Source: Nocardioides sp. J54 (GTDB lineage Bacteria > Actinomycetota > Actinomycetes > Propionibacteriales > Nocardioidaceae). From it: a stretch of DNA of 40,754 nucleotides. The position numbers were made by a program, and so were the translations under genes. Positions 30,634-38,820 of this stretch are shown here, one piece after another. The first letter of the stretch is position 1. Each line of letters begins with the position of its first letter. The stretch spans positions 1 to 40,754 of the forward strand of contig NZ_JAER01000040.1 in the NCBI RefSeq assembly GCF_000519005.1. The letters are read 5' to 3'. Below the pieces are notes generated by a model. It made no database searches, had not been told where the DNA came from, and saw only the letters and a list, made by a program, of their open reading frames with translations.

Positions 30634-30993
30634 GTGGAGCAGATCGTGGTGGCGCTCAGCCCGTTCACGCGGCGCAGCCGTTCGCTCGCTGTCGGCCACC
30701 GCGCCCAGGAGCTCTCCCGCGGCCTCGAGCCCGGTGAGCTCGTGCTGGTCCACGACCCCGTGGCCGACGAGCACTTCCGCGCGGTCGTGGCCGACGTCTC
30801 CTTCGAGCTCGAGGACACGTCGTACCGCCTCGAGATCGGCGGACGGATGACCGCCGGCGAGGCGCGAGAGTGGCTGGCCCCCTCGACCGGTGACGACCAC
30901 CTGACGACGGGCGAGATCGTCGCACTGCTCGAGCAGCTGCGGCGCAGCGAGCGGGACGTGCACACCGCGCTGGCCGAGCTGCGCGCCCGCTGA
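30634..30993 (+). CDS. 119 aa protein of unknown function
   Basis: The start is GTG 30634 with GGGAGG three to eight bases before. The first two thirds look like a small beta-rich domain (ELVLVHDPVADEHFRAVVADVSFELEDTSYRLEIGG). The last third is a helix (GEIVALLEQLRRSERDVHTALAEL). No family is recognised. It lies between the sigma factor and the DevR-like regulator; an 8 bp inverted repeat (ACAGGGGG at 30519, CCCCCTGT at 30557) precedes it. The upstream 240 bp contain only this and the sigma promoter. Confidence 0.75.
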   Translation: MEQIVVALSPFTRRSRSLAVGHRAQELSRGLEPGELVLVHDPVADEHFRAVVADVSFELEDTSYRLEIGGRMTAGEAREWLAPSTGDDHLTTGEIVALLEQLRRSERDVHTALAELRAR

Positions 30994-31024
30994 TTCCTCC
31001 GATCGGCCAGCGCCTGCTGGCCCG

Positions 31025-31067
31025 TTCGGGCCATGGTCCCAAGACCCTCGGCCGGACCTGTCCCGAA
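31025..31067. promoter_or_regulatory. Possible DevR/DosR-type boxes upstream of the DevR-like gene
   Basis: TTCGGGCCATGGTCCCAA (31025-31042) is an imperfect palindrome resembling the dormancy-box half sites TTSGGGAC and GTCCCSAA, with a spacing two bases shorter than the 20 bp consensus. A second site ends in GTCCCGAA (31060-31067), a full half-site match, with GGAC two bases before it. Both precede GTG 31108. Autoregulation is inferred. Confidence 0.45.
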
Positions 31068-31107
31068 TGGTGCGTGCCGGCCCCTCCGGACCACCAGACT
31101 CGTCCGC

Positions 31108-31797
31108 GTGACTGAGTCGAACCCGATCCGCGTGTACCTCGTCGACGACCACGAAGTCGTCCGACGTGGCGTCGCCAGCCTCCTCGAGACCGACGACACC
31201 ATCGAGGTCGTCGGGCAGTCGGGCAGCGCCACCGTCGCCCTGCGCGAGATCCTGGAGCTGCGCCCGGACGTCGCGATCCTCGACGCCCACCTCGGCGACG
31301 GCAGCGGCGTCGACATCTGCCGCGAGATGCGCTCGGTCGACCCCGACATCAAGGGCCTGATCCTCACCACGTACGACGACCCGGACGCCATCTCCGCGGC
31401 GATCCTGGCCGGCGCGTCGGGCTACGTGCTCAAGCGGATCGAGGGCAACTCGCTGATCAGCGGGATCAAGCTGGTCGCCGGCGGCCACTCGCTCATCGAC
31501 CCCACCGTCGCCAGCCGCGTGGTGGAGCAGATGGAGATGCAGCGCCGCTCACTCGACGTCATCTGCGAGCTGACCCCGCAGCAGCGCAAGATCTTCTTCC
31601 TCATCGCCGAGGGCATGACCAACCGCCAGATCGCCGAGGAGCTCTTCCTCGCCGAGAAGACGGTCAAGAACCACGTCACCGGTCTGCTCTCCCGTCTCGG
31701 CCTGCAGCACCGCACCCAGGCCGCCCTGCTCGCCGTACGGCTCCGCGGGGGCGAGGGCACGACCGCCCCGCCGCTCGCCGAGCGCCGCGTCGGCTGA
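31108..31797 (+). CDS. DevR/DosR-like response regulator (NarL family)
   Basis: A 229 aa receiver plus LuxR-type HTH protein. The receiver has Asp13-Asp14, phospho-acceptor Asp59 (VAILDAHLGDG) and LKR near 109. The HTH (EGMTNRQIAEELFLAEKTVKNHV, then SRLGLQHRTQAA) is strikingly like mycobacterial DevR/DosR. That family controls dormancy and hypoxia or nitric-oxide responses. No sensor kinase (DevS) gene is adjacent; the only kinase in the window is CheA on the opposite strand. GTG 31108 (VTESNPIRVYLVDDH) fits the family length; an in-frame ATG at 31033 would add 25 unrelated residues and lies inside the putative box. Confidence 0.92.
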   Translation: MTESNPIRVYLVDDHEVVRRGVASLLETDDTIEVVGQSGSATVALREILELRPDVAILDAHLGDGSGVDICREMRSVDPDIKGLILTTYDDPDAISAAILAGASGYVLKRIEGNSLISGIKLVAGGHSLIDPTVASRVVEQMEMQRRSLDVICELTPQQRKIFFLIAEGMTNRQIAEELFLAEKTVKNHVTGLLSRLGLQHRTQAALLAVRLRGGEGTTAPPLAERRVG

Positions 31798-31801
31798 CCC
31801 C

Positions 31802-31828
31802 GGGCGTCCGGTCCCCACCCGGACGCCC
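31802..31828 (+). terminator. First hairpin after the DevR-like gene
   Basis: GGGCGTCCGG (31802-31811) and CCGGACGCCC (31819-31828) pair perfectly around a seven-base loop, starting five bases after the stop codon. Confidence 0.65.
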
Positions 31829-31833
31829 CCAGC

Positions 31834-31870
31834 GAAGGACCCCGCCCGTCCCACACCGGCGGGGTCCTTC
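31834..31870. terminator. Strong terminator between convergent regulator and MCP genes
   Basis: GAAGGACCCCGCC (31834-31846) and GGCGGGGTCCTTC (31858-31870) form a perfect 13 bp stem with an 11-base loop. CCCTTTCC follows on the plus strand. It is the best terminator in the window. Confidence 0.8.
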
Positions 31871-31906
31871 CCTTTCCAGCCTCTTCCCCGGTCCGGGGAC
31901 GACAGG

Positions 31907-31932
31907 ACCCCGCCGGGCGGGCCCGGCGGGGT
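31907..31932 (-). terminator. Terminator of the che operon
   Basis: ACCCCGCCGGGC (31907-31918) and GCCCGGCGGGGT (31921-31932) are perfectly complementary with a very short centre. It lies 36 bases beyond the MCP stop on the minus strand. Confidence 0.7.
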
Positions 31933-31967
31933 TCGTCGTGTGCTGCTGGAGGCCGCCCGGCCGCCCG

Positions 31968-33809
31968 TCAGAGGGTGAACCGGCCGACCAGGCCGCGCAG
32001 CTGCCCGGCCATGCCGGTCAGCTCGGTCGCCGACGCGAGCGTGTCCTGGGCTCCCTCGCGGGTGTGGTCGGCGGCGGTCGCGACCTGGGTGACGTCCTCG
32101 GCGATGCCGTTGGCCCCGGCGGCCGCCTCGGTCACCGACCGGGCGATCTCGTTGGTCGTCGCGGTCTGCTCCTCGACCGCCGAGGCGATCGTCGACTGGA
32201 TGTCGTTGATCCGCGCGATGACGTTGGCGATCCGGCTGATCGCGGAGACCGCGCCCTGGGTGTCGGACTGGATCGCCTCGATCTTCTGGCCGATCTCCTC
32301 GGTCGCCTTGGCGGTCTCCTTGGCGAGCTCCTTGACCTCGTTGGCCACCACGGCGAAGCCCTTGCCGGCGTCGCCGGCGCGGGCGGCCTCGATGGTCGCG
32401 TTGAGGGCGAGCAGGTTGGTCTGCTGGGCGATCGAGGTGATCACCTTGATGACCTGGCCGATCTCGGCCGAGGACTCGCCGAGGGACGCGACGGTCCCCT
32501 GCGCCTCGGAGGCGACGGACACGGCGTCGGTGGCGACGGTCGCGGCCTCGGTGGCGTTCTTGGCGATCTCGCGGATCGAGGCGGTCATCTCCTCCGCCGC
32601 CGTGGCGACGGTCTGGATGGACGCGGAGACCTGCACGCTGGCGCTCGAGGCCGAGGCGGCGCGGTCGGAGGTGGTCGTGGCGCCCTCGCCCATGCCCTGG
32701 GCCAGCGAGGTGAGCTGGTCCGCGGCGGCGGTGAGCGTCTCGGCGGTGCCGCCGATGTCGCCCATGCTGGAGCGCAGGGTCGCGATGAGGGTGCGCAGCG
32801 CGGCGGCCACCCGGCCGACGGCGTCGTCGCCCTCGATGTCGAGCTCGCGGGTCAGGTCGCCGGCCGCGGCGGCGGAGACGACGTCGAGGATCTGCTCGAC
32901 CTTGGCGGCCAGGTCGGCCGCCGCCTCGCGCTCGGCCTCGTCACGGGCCTTCTTGTCCGCCTCGAGGCGGAGGCGCTCGGTGACGACCTCCCAGGTCGCC
33001 ATCGCGCCGATGTACTGACCGTCGGCGTCGGTGATCGCGCTGACCAGCAGGTCGAGCACCTCGCCGCCGACCTGGATGTTCGCGCGGCGCGGCAGGTGGT
33101 CGGCGGTCTCGAGCAGGCCGCGCTGGTAGGCGGGGTTCTTGTGGAAGACGTCGAGGCTGGAGCCGACGACCTCGTCGGCGCGCACCGGCAGGACGGACTC
33201 GAGCTTGCGCAGGGTGTCCAGCGAGGCCGGGTTCATGTAGCGGATGACGAAGTCGCGGTCGGCGAACATCATGTTCGTCGGGCTGTTCTCCATCATCGAG
33301 GTCACCCGGGCGACCTCCTCGGCCATCCGCACCTTCTCGGTGACGACCTCCCAGGTGGCCATCGCGCCGACGTACTCGCCGGAGGCGTCGGTGATCGGCG
33401 AGACGAGCAGGTCGAGGATCTCGGGGCCGACCTTGATGTTGGCGCGGCGCGGCAGGTTCGCCTGGTCGGCGAGGATCTGGCGCTGGTACGCCGGCGACTT
33501 GTGGAAGACGTCGAGGCTGGAGCCGACGATGTCGTCGGCGCGGACCGGCAGGTGTTCCTCGAGGCGGCGCAGGGTCTCGAGCGAGGCCGGGTTCATGTAG
33601 CGGATGACGAAGTCGCGGTCGGCGAACATCATGTTCGTCGGGCTGTTCTCCATCATCGACAGCGCGATCGCCGACGCGTCGGCCGCTGCCGGCTTGGCCG
33701 CCGGCTTGGCCGCCGGCTTGGTCGCCGGCTTGGGGGCAGCCTTGGTGCGCGGTCGGGTGGTCTTGGCGGGCCCGGTGCCGTTCACCGGGGCGTCCAGGGT
33801 CTCGGTCAC
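31968..33809 (-). CDS. Soluble methyl-accepting chemotaxis protein with two tandem PAS domains
   Basis: A 613 aa cytosolic chemoreceptor; no membrane helix is visible. Order: Ala/Lys/Pro-rich tail with KPAA repeats (about 24-42); PAS1 (52-171) and PAS2 (172-290), exactly 120 residues apart; a HAMP-like segment (about 300-350); then the signalling helices with the hairpin tip IAQQTNLLALNATIEAARAG. PAS1 and PAS2 share MMENSPTNMMFADRDFVIRY word for word. It would pass a cytosolic signal to CheW/CheA. The start is GTG 33809 after GGAGGAACCCC, overlapping the cheW stop by four bases. Ligand or cofactor of the PAS domains is unknown. Confidence 0.95.
   Translation of the reverse strand: MTETLDAPVNGTGPAKTTRPRTKAAPKPATKPAAKPAAKPAAADASAIALSMMENSPTNMMFADRDFVIRYMNPASLETLRRLEEHLPVRADDIVGSSLDVFHKSPAYQRQILADQANLPRRANIKVGPEILDLLVSPITDASGEYVGAMATWEVVTEKVRMAEEVARVTSMMENSPTNMMFADRDFVIRYMNPASLDTLRKLESVLPVRADEVVGSSLDVFHKNPAYQRGLLETADHLPRRANIQVGGEVLDLLVSAITDADGQYIGAMATWEVVTERLRLEADKKARDEAEREAAADLAAKVEQILDVVSAAAAGDLTRELDIEGDDAVGRVAAALRTLIATLRSSMGDIGGTAETLTAAADQLTSLAQGMGEGATTTSDRAASASSASVQVSASIQTVATAAEEMTASIREIAKNATEAATVATDAVSVASEAQGTVASLGESSAEIGQVIKVITSIAQQTNLLALNATIEAARAGDAGKGFAVVANEVKELAKETAKATEEIGQKIEAIQSDTQGAVSAISRIANVIARINDIQSTIASAVEEQTATTNEIARSVTEAAAGANGIAEDVTQVATAADHTREGAQDTLASATELTGMAGQLRGLVGRFTL
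33220..33659 (-). repeat. Duplicated PAS segment, 80 bp identical at 360 bp distance
   Basis: Bases 33220-33299 and 33580-33659 are identical over all 80 positions, including every third codon position. They encode the start of PAS2 and PAS1. The flanking PAS sequence has diverged at both DNA and protein level. This indicates recent duplication or gene conversion inside the MCP gene. Confidence 0.85.
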
Positions 33810-34282
33810 GGGGTTCCTCCGGTGGTGTCGGGTGCGGTCGCCACGTCGACGGCGCGGTCGGCGTCGAGGACGAGCAGGATGGCGTCGGGGAGGGGGCAGA
33901 CCCCGCGCAGCACGTCCTGCACCTCCCGGGGCATGTTCGAGGGGGCCGGCTGGGCGTCCACGCCGGCGGTGTCGATGACGTCGCCGATGTCGTCGACCAG
34001 GAGGCTGACGACCTCCCCGCGGCTGCGGACGATCACGTTCATCGGGTCCTCGTCGTCGGCGCGCGGCGGCAGGCCGAGCCGGACCCGCATGTCGACGGCG
34101 GTGACGATCTGGCCGCGCAGGTTGATCAGCCCGGTGACGGCCTCGTCGGCACGGGGCACCGGCGTCATCGGCTGGAGGCGCAGGACCTCCTGCACCTCCT
34201 CGACGGCGACGCCGAAGAACAGCCCGGACACCCAGAAGGTGCAGTACTGCTCGGTGGTCGGGACGGTGGCGACGGCGCTCAT
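33806..34282 (-). CDS. cheW: Chemotaxis coupling protein CheW
   Basis: A 158 aa scaffold protein linking the chemoreceptor to CheA. It has the CheW beta-barrel pattern: FWVSGLFFGVAVEEVQEVLR at the start, GLINLRGQIVTAVDMRVRLGLP (51-72) and VSLLVDDIGDVIDT. ATG 34282 overlaps the cheA stop by four bases (ATGA) and its own stop overlaps the MCP start, so the three are co-translated. Confidence 0.95.
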   Translation of the reverse strand: MSAVATVPTTEQYCTFWVSGLFFGVAVEEVQEVLRLQPMTPVPRADEAVTGLINLRGQIVTAVDMRVRLGLPPRADDEDPMNVIVRSRGEVVSLLVDDIGDVIDTAGVDAQPAPSNMPREVQDVLRGVCPLPDAILLVLDADRAVDVATAPDTTGGTP

Positions 34283-36525
34283 GCGGACACTCCTGACCGG
34301 GCGACTACGGCGGCGAGGTCGACCAGGTCGGTGACCCGGTCCTGGACGACGGCGCTGCCGGTGACGCCGGCGCGACGTCCGACCTGGCTCGCGCTGACCT
34401 CGACCTCGACCACGTCGAGGACCTTGTCGATGACGATCCCGACGGCTCCCCCGGTGGCACCCGTCTCGTGGACGACGACGCTGACCTGGTCGCTGCGGTC
34501 GCTGGTGTCCGGCAGCCCGATCGCGGACGCCAGCCGCACCAGCGGCAGGATCCCGTCACGGTACTGCACGACCTCCGCGGTGCCACTGCGCTCGATGCGG
34601 TCGCGCTCGAACTCCTCGAGCCGGGCGACCGCCGCGAGCGGGAGGGCTGCACGGCGGCCGTCGGCGACCTCGAGCACCAGCAGTGCGGTGCGGTCGTCGG
34701 CAGCGCCGGCCTTGAGGTCGACGACCTCGGCCTGCGTCGCGCCGACGCCGGCGGTGGCGGCGATGCCGGCCACGTCCAGGATGAGCGCGACCCGGCCGTC
34801 GCCCATGATCGTGGCGCCGGCGTACATCGCCAGGCCCTTGAGCTGCCGGCCGATCGGCTTGACCACGATCTCCTGGGTGTCGTGCACGGTCGACACGCAC
34901 AGCCCGAAGCGGACGTCGTCGGACTGGAGCACCACGACGGTGAGCGCCTCGTCTCCCGGCAGGCCGCCGTCCTCGAGCACGCCGGCCAGCGGCACCAGCG
35001 GGAGCAGCTGGCCGCGCAGCCGGAGGACGGGCGCGCCGGCGAGGTCCTCGACCTGGCGCTCCAGGTCCTCGCCCTCGATGCGGACCAGCTCGACGAGGTT
35101 GGCCTGCGGGATGGCGTAGCGCTCGGCGCCCTCGCCGACCACGAGGGCCGGGATGATCGCGAGCGTGAGCGGGATGCGGACCCGCGTCGTCGTGCCGCGC
35201 CCGGGCTCGGAGACGACGTCGACACTCCCGCCGATGCGCTCGATGTTGGTGCGCACCACGTCCATGCCGACGCCGCGGCCGGAGATGTTGGAGACCGCGG
35301 AGGCGGTGGAGAACCCAGGGCGGAAGATCAGGCCGAGGACCTCGCGGCCGTCCATCCGCGCGAGCTGGTCGCGGGTCACGACCCCGCGCTCGAGGGCGAC
35401 GGCGGCGATCTTCTCCGGGTCGATGCCCTTGCCGTCGTCGGCGATCTCGACGACCACCTGGCCGGACTCGTGGTAGGCGCGCAGGCTGAGCGTGCCCTTG
35501 GCCGGCTTGCCGGCGGCCGCGCGTACGTCGGGCGGCTCGATGCCGTGGTCGAGGGAGTTGCGGACCAGGTGGGTCAGCGGGTCCTTGACCGCCTCGAGCA
35601 GGCTGCGGTCGAGCTCGGTCTCGTGGCCCTCCATGACGAGCTCGACCTCGCGGCCGAGCTGGTGGGAGAGGTCGCGGACGACGCGCGGCATCTTCGACCA
35701 GACCTGGCCGATGGGCTGCATGCGGGTCTTCATGACCGACTCCTGCAGCTCGCTGGCGACCAGGTCGAGCCGCTGGCTGGCGCGCACCAGCTCGAGGTCG
35801 TCGGAGGCGAGGCTGCGCTGGATGAGCTGGTTGCGGGTGAGCACCAGCTCGCCGACGAGGTCGACGAGGTCGTCGAGCAGGTCGACGTCGACGCGGACGG
35901 AGGAGTCGACGCGGGAGCGGCGCTCGGCGCCGTCCTCGGCGTGCACCTCGGGCTCCGGGTGGGGCGCGGGGTGCGGCTCGGGGTGGGACGCGGGGACGGG
36001 TGCCGGCTCCGGCGCCAGCACGGGGTCCGGCGCGGGGTCCGGCGCGGGGTCCGGCGCGAGGTCCGGCGGGGCCGCGGAGGAGGCCGCCGGGGACACGACC
36101 GGCTCCTCTGCGGCTCCGCCGGACGAGGGCTCGCGCCCGGCCAGGAGGTCTTCGATGACGGCGACGACGGGGGCGACGTCGACGGAGGGGTCCGCGTCGC
36201 TGCTGGTGCGCTCGATCACGTCGAGGAGGGCGCGCACGGTGTCGACCATGGACAGCAGCGCCTCGGCGATCGCCGGCGTCATGACCGCCTCGCCGTCGCG
36301 CAGCCGCGACAGCAGGGTCTCGCCGACGTGGGTCAGCTGCTCGAGGCGGTTGAACGCCAGGAACCCGCTGGTGCCCTTGATCGTGTGGATCGTGCGGAAG
36401 ATGCTCGACAGCCGGTCCCGTGAGTCCGGCTGCTGCTCCAGCTCGACCAGGTCACGGTCCAGCTGGTCGAGGTTCTCGTGGGACTCCACGAGGAACTCCG
36501 CGATGATCTCTGCGTCGTCGTCCAT
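34279..36525 (-). CDS. cheA: Chemotaxis histidine kinase CheA with extra C-terminal CheW-like domain
   Basis: A 748 aa kinase. The Hpt/P1 domain carries the phospho-accepting His47 (FRTIHTIKGTSGFL). A linker of Pro/Ala/Asp repeats (DPAPDPAPDP, about 150-200) replaces a recognisable P2 domain, the usual CheY/CheB docking site. Dimerisation P3 is followed by the ATPase domain (VRNSLDHGIE N-box, IADDGKGID, GRGVGMDVV G-box). The P5 CheW-like domain is followed by a second CheW-like domain in the last 150 residues. ATG 36525 has AGGAGGGGC just before it. No cheY, cheR or cheB lies in the window. Confidence 0.95.
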   Translation of the reverse strand: MDDDAEIIAEFLVESHENLDQLDRDLVELEQQPDSRDRLSSIFRTIHTIKGTSGFLAFNRLEQLTHVGETLLSRLRDGEAVMTPAIAEALLSMVDTVRALLDVIERTSSDADPSVDVAPVVAVIEDLLAGREPSSGGAAEEPVVSPAASSAAPPDLAPDPAPDPAPDPVLAPEPAPVPASHPEPHPAPHPEPEVHAEDGAERRSRVDSSVRVDVDLLDDLVDLVGELVLTRNQLIQRSLASDDLELVRASQRLDLVASELQESVMKTRMQPIGQVWSKMPRVVRDLSHQLGREVELVMEGHETELDRSLLEAVKDPLTHLVRNSLDHGIEPPDVRAAAGKPAKGTLSLRAYHESGQVVVEIADDGKGIDPEKIAAVALERGVVTRDQLARMDGREVLGLIFRPGFSTASAVSNISGRGVGMDVVRTNIERIGGSVDVVSEPGRGTTTRVRIPLTLAIIPALVVGEGAERYAIPQANLVELVRIEGEDLERQVEDLAGAPVLRLRGQLLPLVPLAGVLEDGGLPGDEALTVVVLQSDDVRFGLCVSTVHDTQEIVVKPIGRQLKGLAMYAGATIMGDGRVALILDVAGIAATAGVGATQAEVVDLKAGAADDRTALLVLEVADGRRAALPLAAVARLEEFERDRIERSGTAEVVQYRDGILPLVRLASAIGLPDTSDRSDQVSVVVHETGATGGAVGIVIDKVLDVVEVEVSASQVGRRAGVTGSAVVQDRVTDLVDLAAVVARSGVSA

Positions 36526-36589
36526 CCGCCCCTCCTTCCGGGCTGCCCATCGGCCCGGCGGGGAGGGGGATGAGGCGGCCGGGCGGAGT

Positions 36590-36605
36590 CGGGACCCGGG
36601 TCCCG
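36590..36605. promoter_or_regulatory. 16 bp perfect palindrome upstream of cheA
   Basis: CGGGACCCGGGTCCCG is its own reverse complement. Its core GGGAC-N4-GTCCC matches the core of the DevR/DosR dormancy box. It lies 65 bp before cheA in the 112 bp gap after the phosphotransferase gene, the right place for an operator or activator site. Binding by the DevR-like protein is inferred. Confidence 0.5.
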
Positions 36606-36637
36606 GGTGGCCAGCCCCTTCGGCTCACGCCGGGGCC

Positions 36638-37705
36638 TCACGACGTCGGCAGCGCCCGGAGCAGGTCGAGGGTCGCGTGGTCGCGCAGCGCCTGGCCGCC
36701 CCGGGCGAGCATCGCGGCGAACATCCGGTCGCCACGCTCGGTCCGCACGCTGCTGTAGGCGCAGCCGAAGGTCGCGAGCAGCGGGGTCTGCACCAGCGCG
36801 AAGCGGTAGTCGTCCCAGGCGTCGTCGGGGTCGTAGTCCGCGACCCCGAGGTCGACCAGGCGGCGGTGCCACGCCTCGACCAGCGCCCGCTCGTGGCGAC
36901 GACGCTCCTCCACGGGCAGACCGGAGGAGACGAGCAGCGCGACGTCGCGGGCGGGCAGGCCGAGCGCGAGGGTCTGCCAGTCGACGGTCCACAGCCGCCC
37001 GTCCGGGTGGACGAGCAGGTTGTCGGGCCGGTGGTCGCCGTGGACCAGGCCGAACCGGTCGGGGGCGCCGAGGAGCCACCGGCCGCCGTACCGGGCGACC
37101 TCGCGCAGCGTCGCCGCGTCCTCCGCGCCCACCAGGTCGCCGAGCTTGCCGAGCACGGTCTCCACGGCGTCCGGGAACAGCTGGTCCATGAGGTCCGCGT
37201 CCTCGCGACCGACCGCGCTGAGGCCGGGGACGTCGAGCAGGCTGCGGTCGCACCAGCGCGGCGCGTGCAGGCCGGCGATGTTCTCGACCGCGGCCCGCGC
37301 CTGGGCGGGCGTGCAGCCGGTGATCTGGTCGCCCTGCTGCGCGGGCGCGAGGTCCTCGAGCAGGAGGGTGAAGGTGCCACGCTGCGCCGGGTCGTCGGAG
37401 ATCGCGGCGTAGTGGACCCGCGGCACGCGGACGGCGACGGTCGGGCACAGGTCGCGGTAGAAGGTGACCTCGATGGCGTAGGAGCCGTGGAGGAACTCCC
37501 GCGACGCCGGGTCGTCGGTCGGCAGCTTCGCGAGCACCGTCGGCGGCAGCGCCGGGTCGCCCTCCAGCGCGAGGCGGTGGCACGAGCCCATCTGGCCGGT
37601 CCCGACCGGGACGGAGTGGACCGCGGTCACCTCGGCGCCGAGGGCAGCGGTCAGCCAGGCCGGGGTGAGGTCGCGGACGTCCGCGACCGGCTGCGGCGCG
37701 CTCAC
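36638..37705 (-). CDS. Aminoglycoside phosphotransferase-family (APH) kinase-like protein
   Basis: A 355 aa protein with the kinase-like APH fold. The catalytic loop is VHGDHRPDNLLV (Asp and Asn in place) and the metal Asp is in WTVDWQTLALG. An N-terminal lobe contains VLAKLPTDD with the likely ATP-binding Lys. Close relatives include ecdysteroid/phenol-type and acyl-CoA dehydrogenase-associated kinases; drug resistance should not be assumed. GTG 37705 overlaps the LLM oxidoreductase stop (GTGA). The two genes form an operon divergent from an IclR-type regulator. Confidence 0.88.
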   Translation of the reverse strand: MSAPQPVADVRDLTPAWLTAALGAEVTAVHSVPVGTGQMGSCHRLALEGDPALPPTVLAKLPTDDPASREFLHGSYAIEVTFYRDLCPTVAVRVPRVHYAAISDDPAQRGTFTLLLEDLAPAQQGDQITGCTPAQARAAVENIAGLHAPRWCDRSLLDVPGLSAVGREDADLMDQLFPDAVETVLGKLGDLVGAEDAATLREVARYGGRWLLGAPDRFGLVHGDHRPDNLLVHPDGRLWTVDWQTLALGLPARDVALLVSSGLPVEERRRHERALVEAWHRRLVDLGVADYDPDDAWDDYRFALVQTPLLATFGCAYSSVRTERGDRMFAAMLARGGQALRDHATLDLLRALPTS

Positions 37706-38796
37706 CGGGCCCGCCCCGGGTTGACCGGCAGGTCGGGGCGCGCGGTGCGGCGGGCGCCGTACGCCGCGAGGACGGGCTCGAGCTCCCGGGGCGTGGCGCC
37801 GTGCAGGATCACGCTGTCGACGCCGGTGCCGGCGAGCTGCTCCTGCACCCGGCGGGCGCAGGTGGCGGCGGAGCCGGTGATCGCGCAGTCGAGCCACTGC
37901 TGCGGGATCACCTTCTCGGCGAGGTACTCCAGGTCGTCGGTGCTCGCGTCGGCGTCGAACGCGCCCTGGAAGCCGGCGACCAGCGGGTCGTCCCGGAAGG
38001 CCTGGAGCCGGGCCGGGTCCCAGCCGTTGGTGCGGACCAGCAGGTCGCCGTACCCCTGCAGGTAGGTGGCGAGCCGCCCGACGGTCTTGCGCAGCACCAG
38101 CTCGTGCGGCAGCGAGTCCTCCACGACGGCGGTGCACGCCCAGACCCGTACGTCGGCCGGGTCGCGCCCGGCCGCCTCCGCCCCGTCGCGCACCCGTCGC
38201 ACGGCGCGGGCGACCGCCTCGTCGCTCAGGTAGGTGTGCAGCACGACCGCGTCGGCGGTCCCGCCGGCGAGGGTGAGCGCCCGCGGCCCGATCGCGACCA
38301 TGAGGACCGGGACGTCCTCGGCGACGTCCTCGTCCATGAGGAAGAGGTAGGGGTAGCGACCGGCCGGGCCGTCGTGGTCGAACCGCTCCCCCCGCCAGAG
38401 CCGGCGCAGCACGTCGACCGCGTCGGCGAGCTGGGCGCTGGTGATCCGCGGGACGCCCATGACGTCGAAGAGCGCGTCGAACCCGCGGCCGAGGCCGAGG
38501 GCGAAGCGGCCACGGGTCATCCGGTTCAGCGTCGCCGCCGCCGTCGCGGTCACGAGCAGGTGGCGGGTGTTGTGGTTGGTCGCCGCCGTCGCGATCCCGA
38601 TCCGCTCGCTCGCCGCGGCCGCGGCGCCGGCGAGGACCGTGGCGTCCTTGAAGTTGAAGCGCTCGGAGAGGAACACCGAGCCGAGGCCGAGGCGCTCGGC
38701 GTCGGCCACCTCGTCTAGGAGCGCGCGCGGGTCACCCGCGTGGCCGGCGAGCCCGTAGAACCCGAGTTCGGGGAAGGCGAGCGGTGCGTCGTGCAT
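37702..38796 (-). CDS. LLM-class flavin-dependent oxidoreductase (probably F420-dependent)
   Basis: A 364 aa luciferase-like TIM-barrel monooxygenase/reductase. Markers: a first strand ELGFYGLAGHAGDP, DAERLGLGSVFLSERFNFKD, ATNHNTRHLLVTATAAATLNRMTRGRFALGLGRG (the conserved central signature), and MVAIGPRALTLAGGTADAVVLHTYLSD. Actinobacterial members of this type commonly use F420 rather than FMN; that is inferred from the taxon. ATG 38796 faces the divergent regulator gene across a palindrome-bearing gap. Confidence 0.92.
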   Translation of the reverse strand: MHDAPLAFPELGFYGLAGHAGDPRALLDEVADAERLGLGSVFLSERFNFKDATVLAGAAAAASERIGIATAATNHNTRHLLVTATAAATLNRMTRGRFALGLGRGFDALFDVMGVPRITSAQLADAVDVLRRLWRGERFDHDGPAGRYPYLFLMDEDVAEDVPVLMVAIGPRALTLAGGTADAVVLHTYLSDEAVARAVRRVRDGAEAAGRDPADVRVWACTAVVEDSLPHELVLRKTVGRLATYLQGYGDLLVRTNGWDPARLQAFRDDPLVAGFQGAFDADASTDDLEYLAEKVIPQQWLDCAITGSAATCARRVQEQLAGTGVDSVILHGATPRELEPVLAAYGARRTARPDLPVNPGRAR

Positions 38797-38820
38797 GGCC
38801 GCAACGTAGGGCGCAGACGA

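Noticed and set aside
31938..34334. A 798 aa open frame opposite mcp-cheW
   Set aside because: Gly/Arg/Asp-rich low-complexity reading produced by GC-skewed codons of the real genes; no domain, no ribosome site.
36018..36066. 12 bp tandem repeats in cheA as a mobile or regulatory repeat
   Set aside because: They encode the Ala-Pro-Asp-Pro linker of CheA; simple codon repeats in a flexible linker explain them.
36638..37705. Antibiotic-resistance aminoglycoside phosphotransferase
   Set aside because: The kinase fold is clear, but close similarity to a resistance enzyme is not, and context (LLM oxidoreductase, IclR regulator) points to metabolism.
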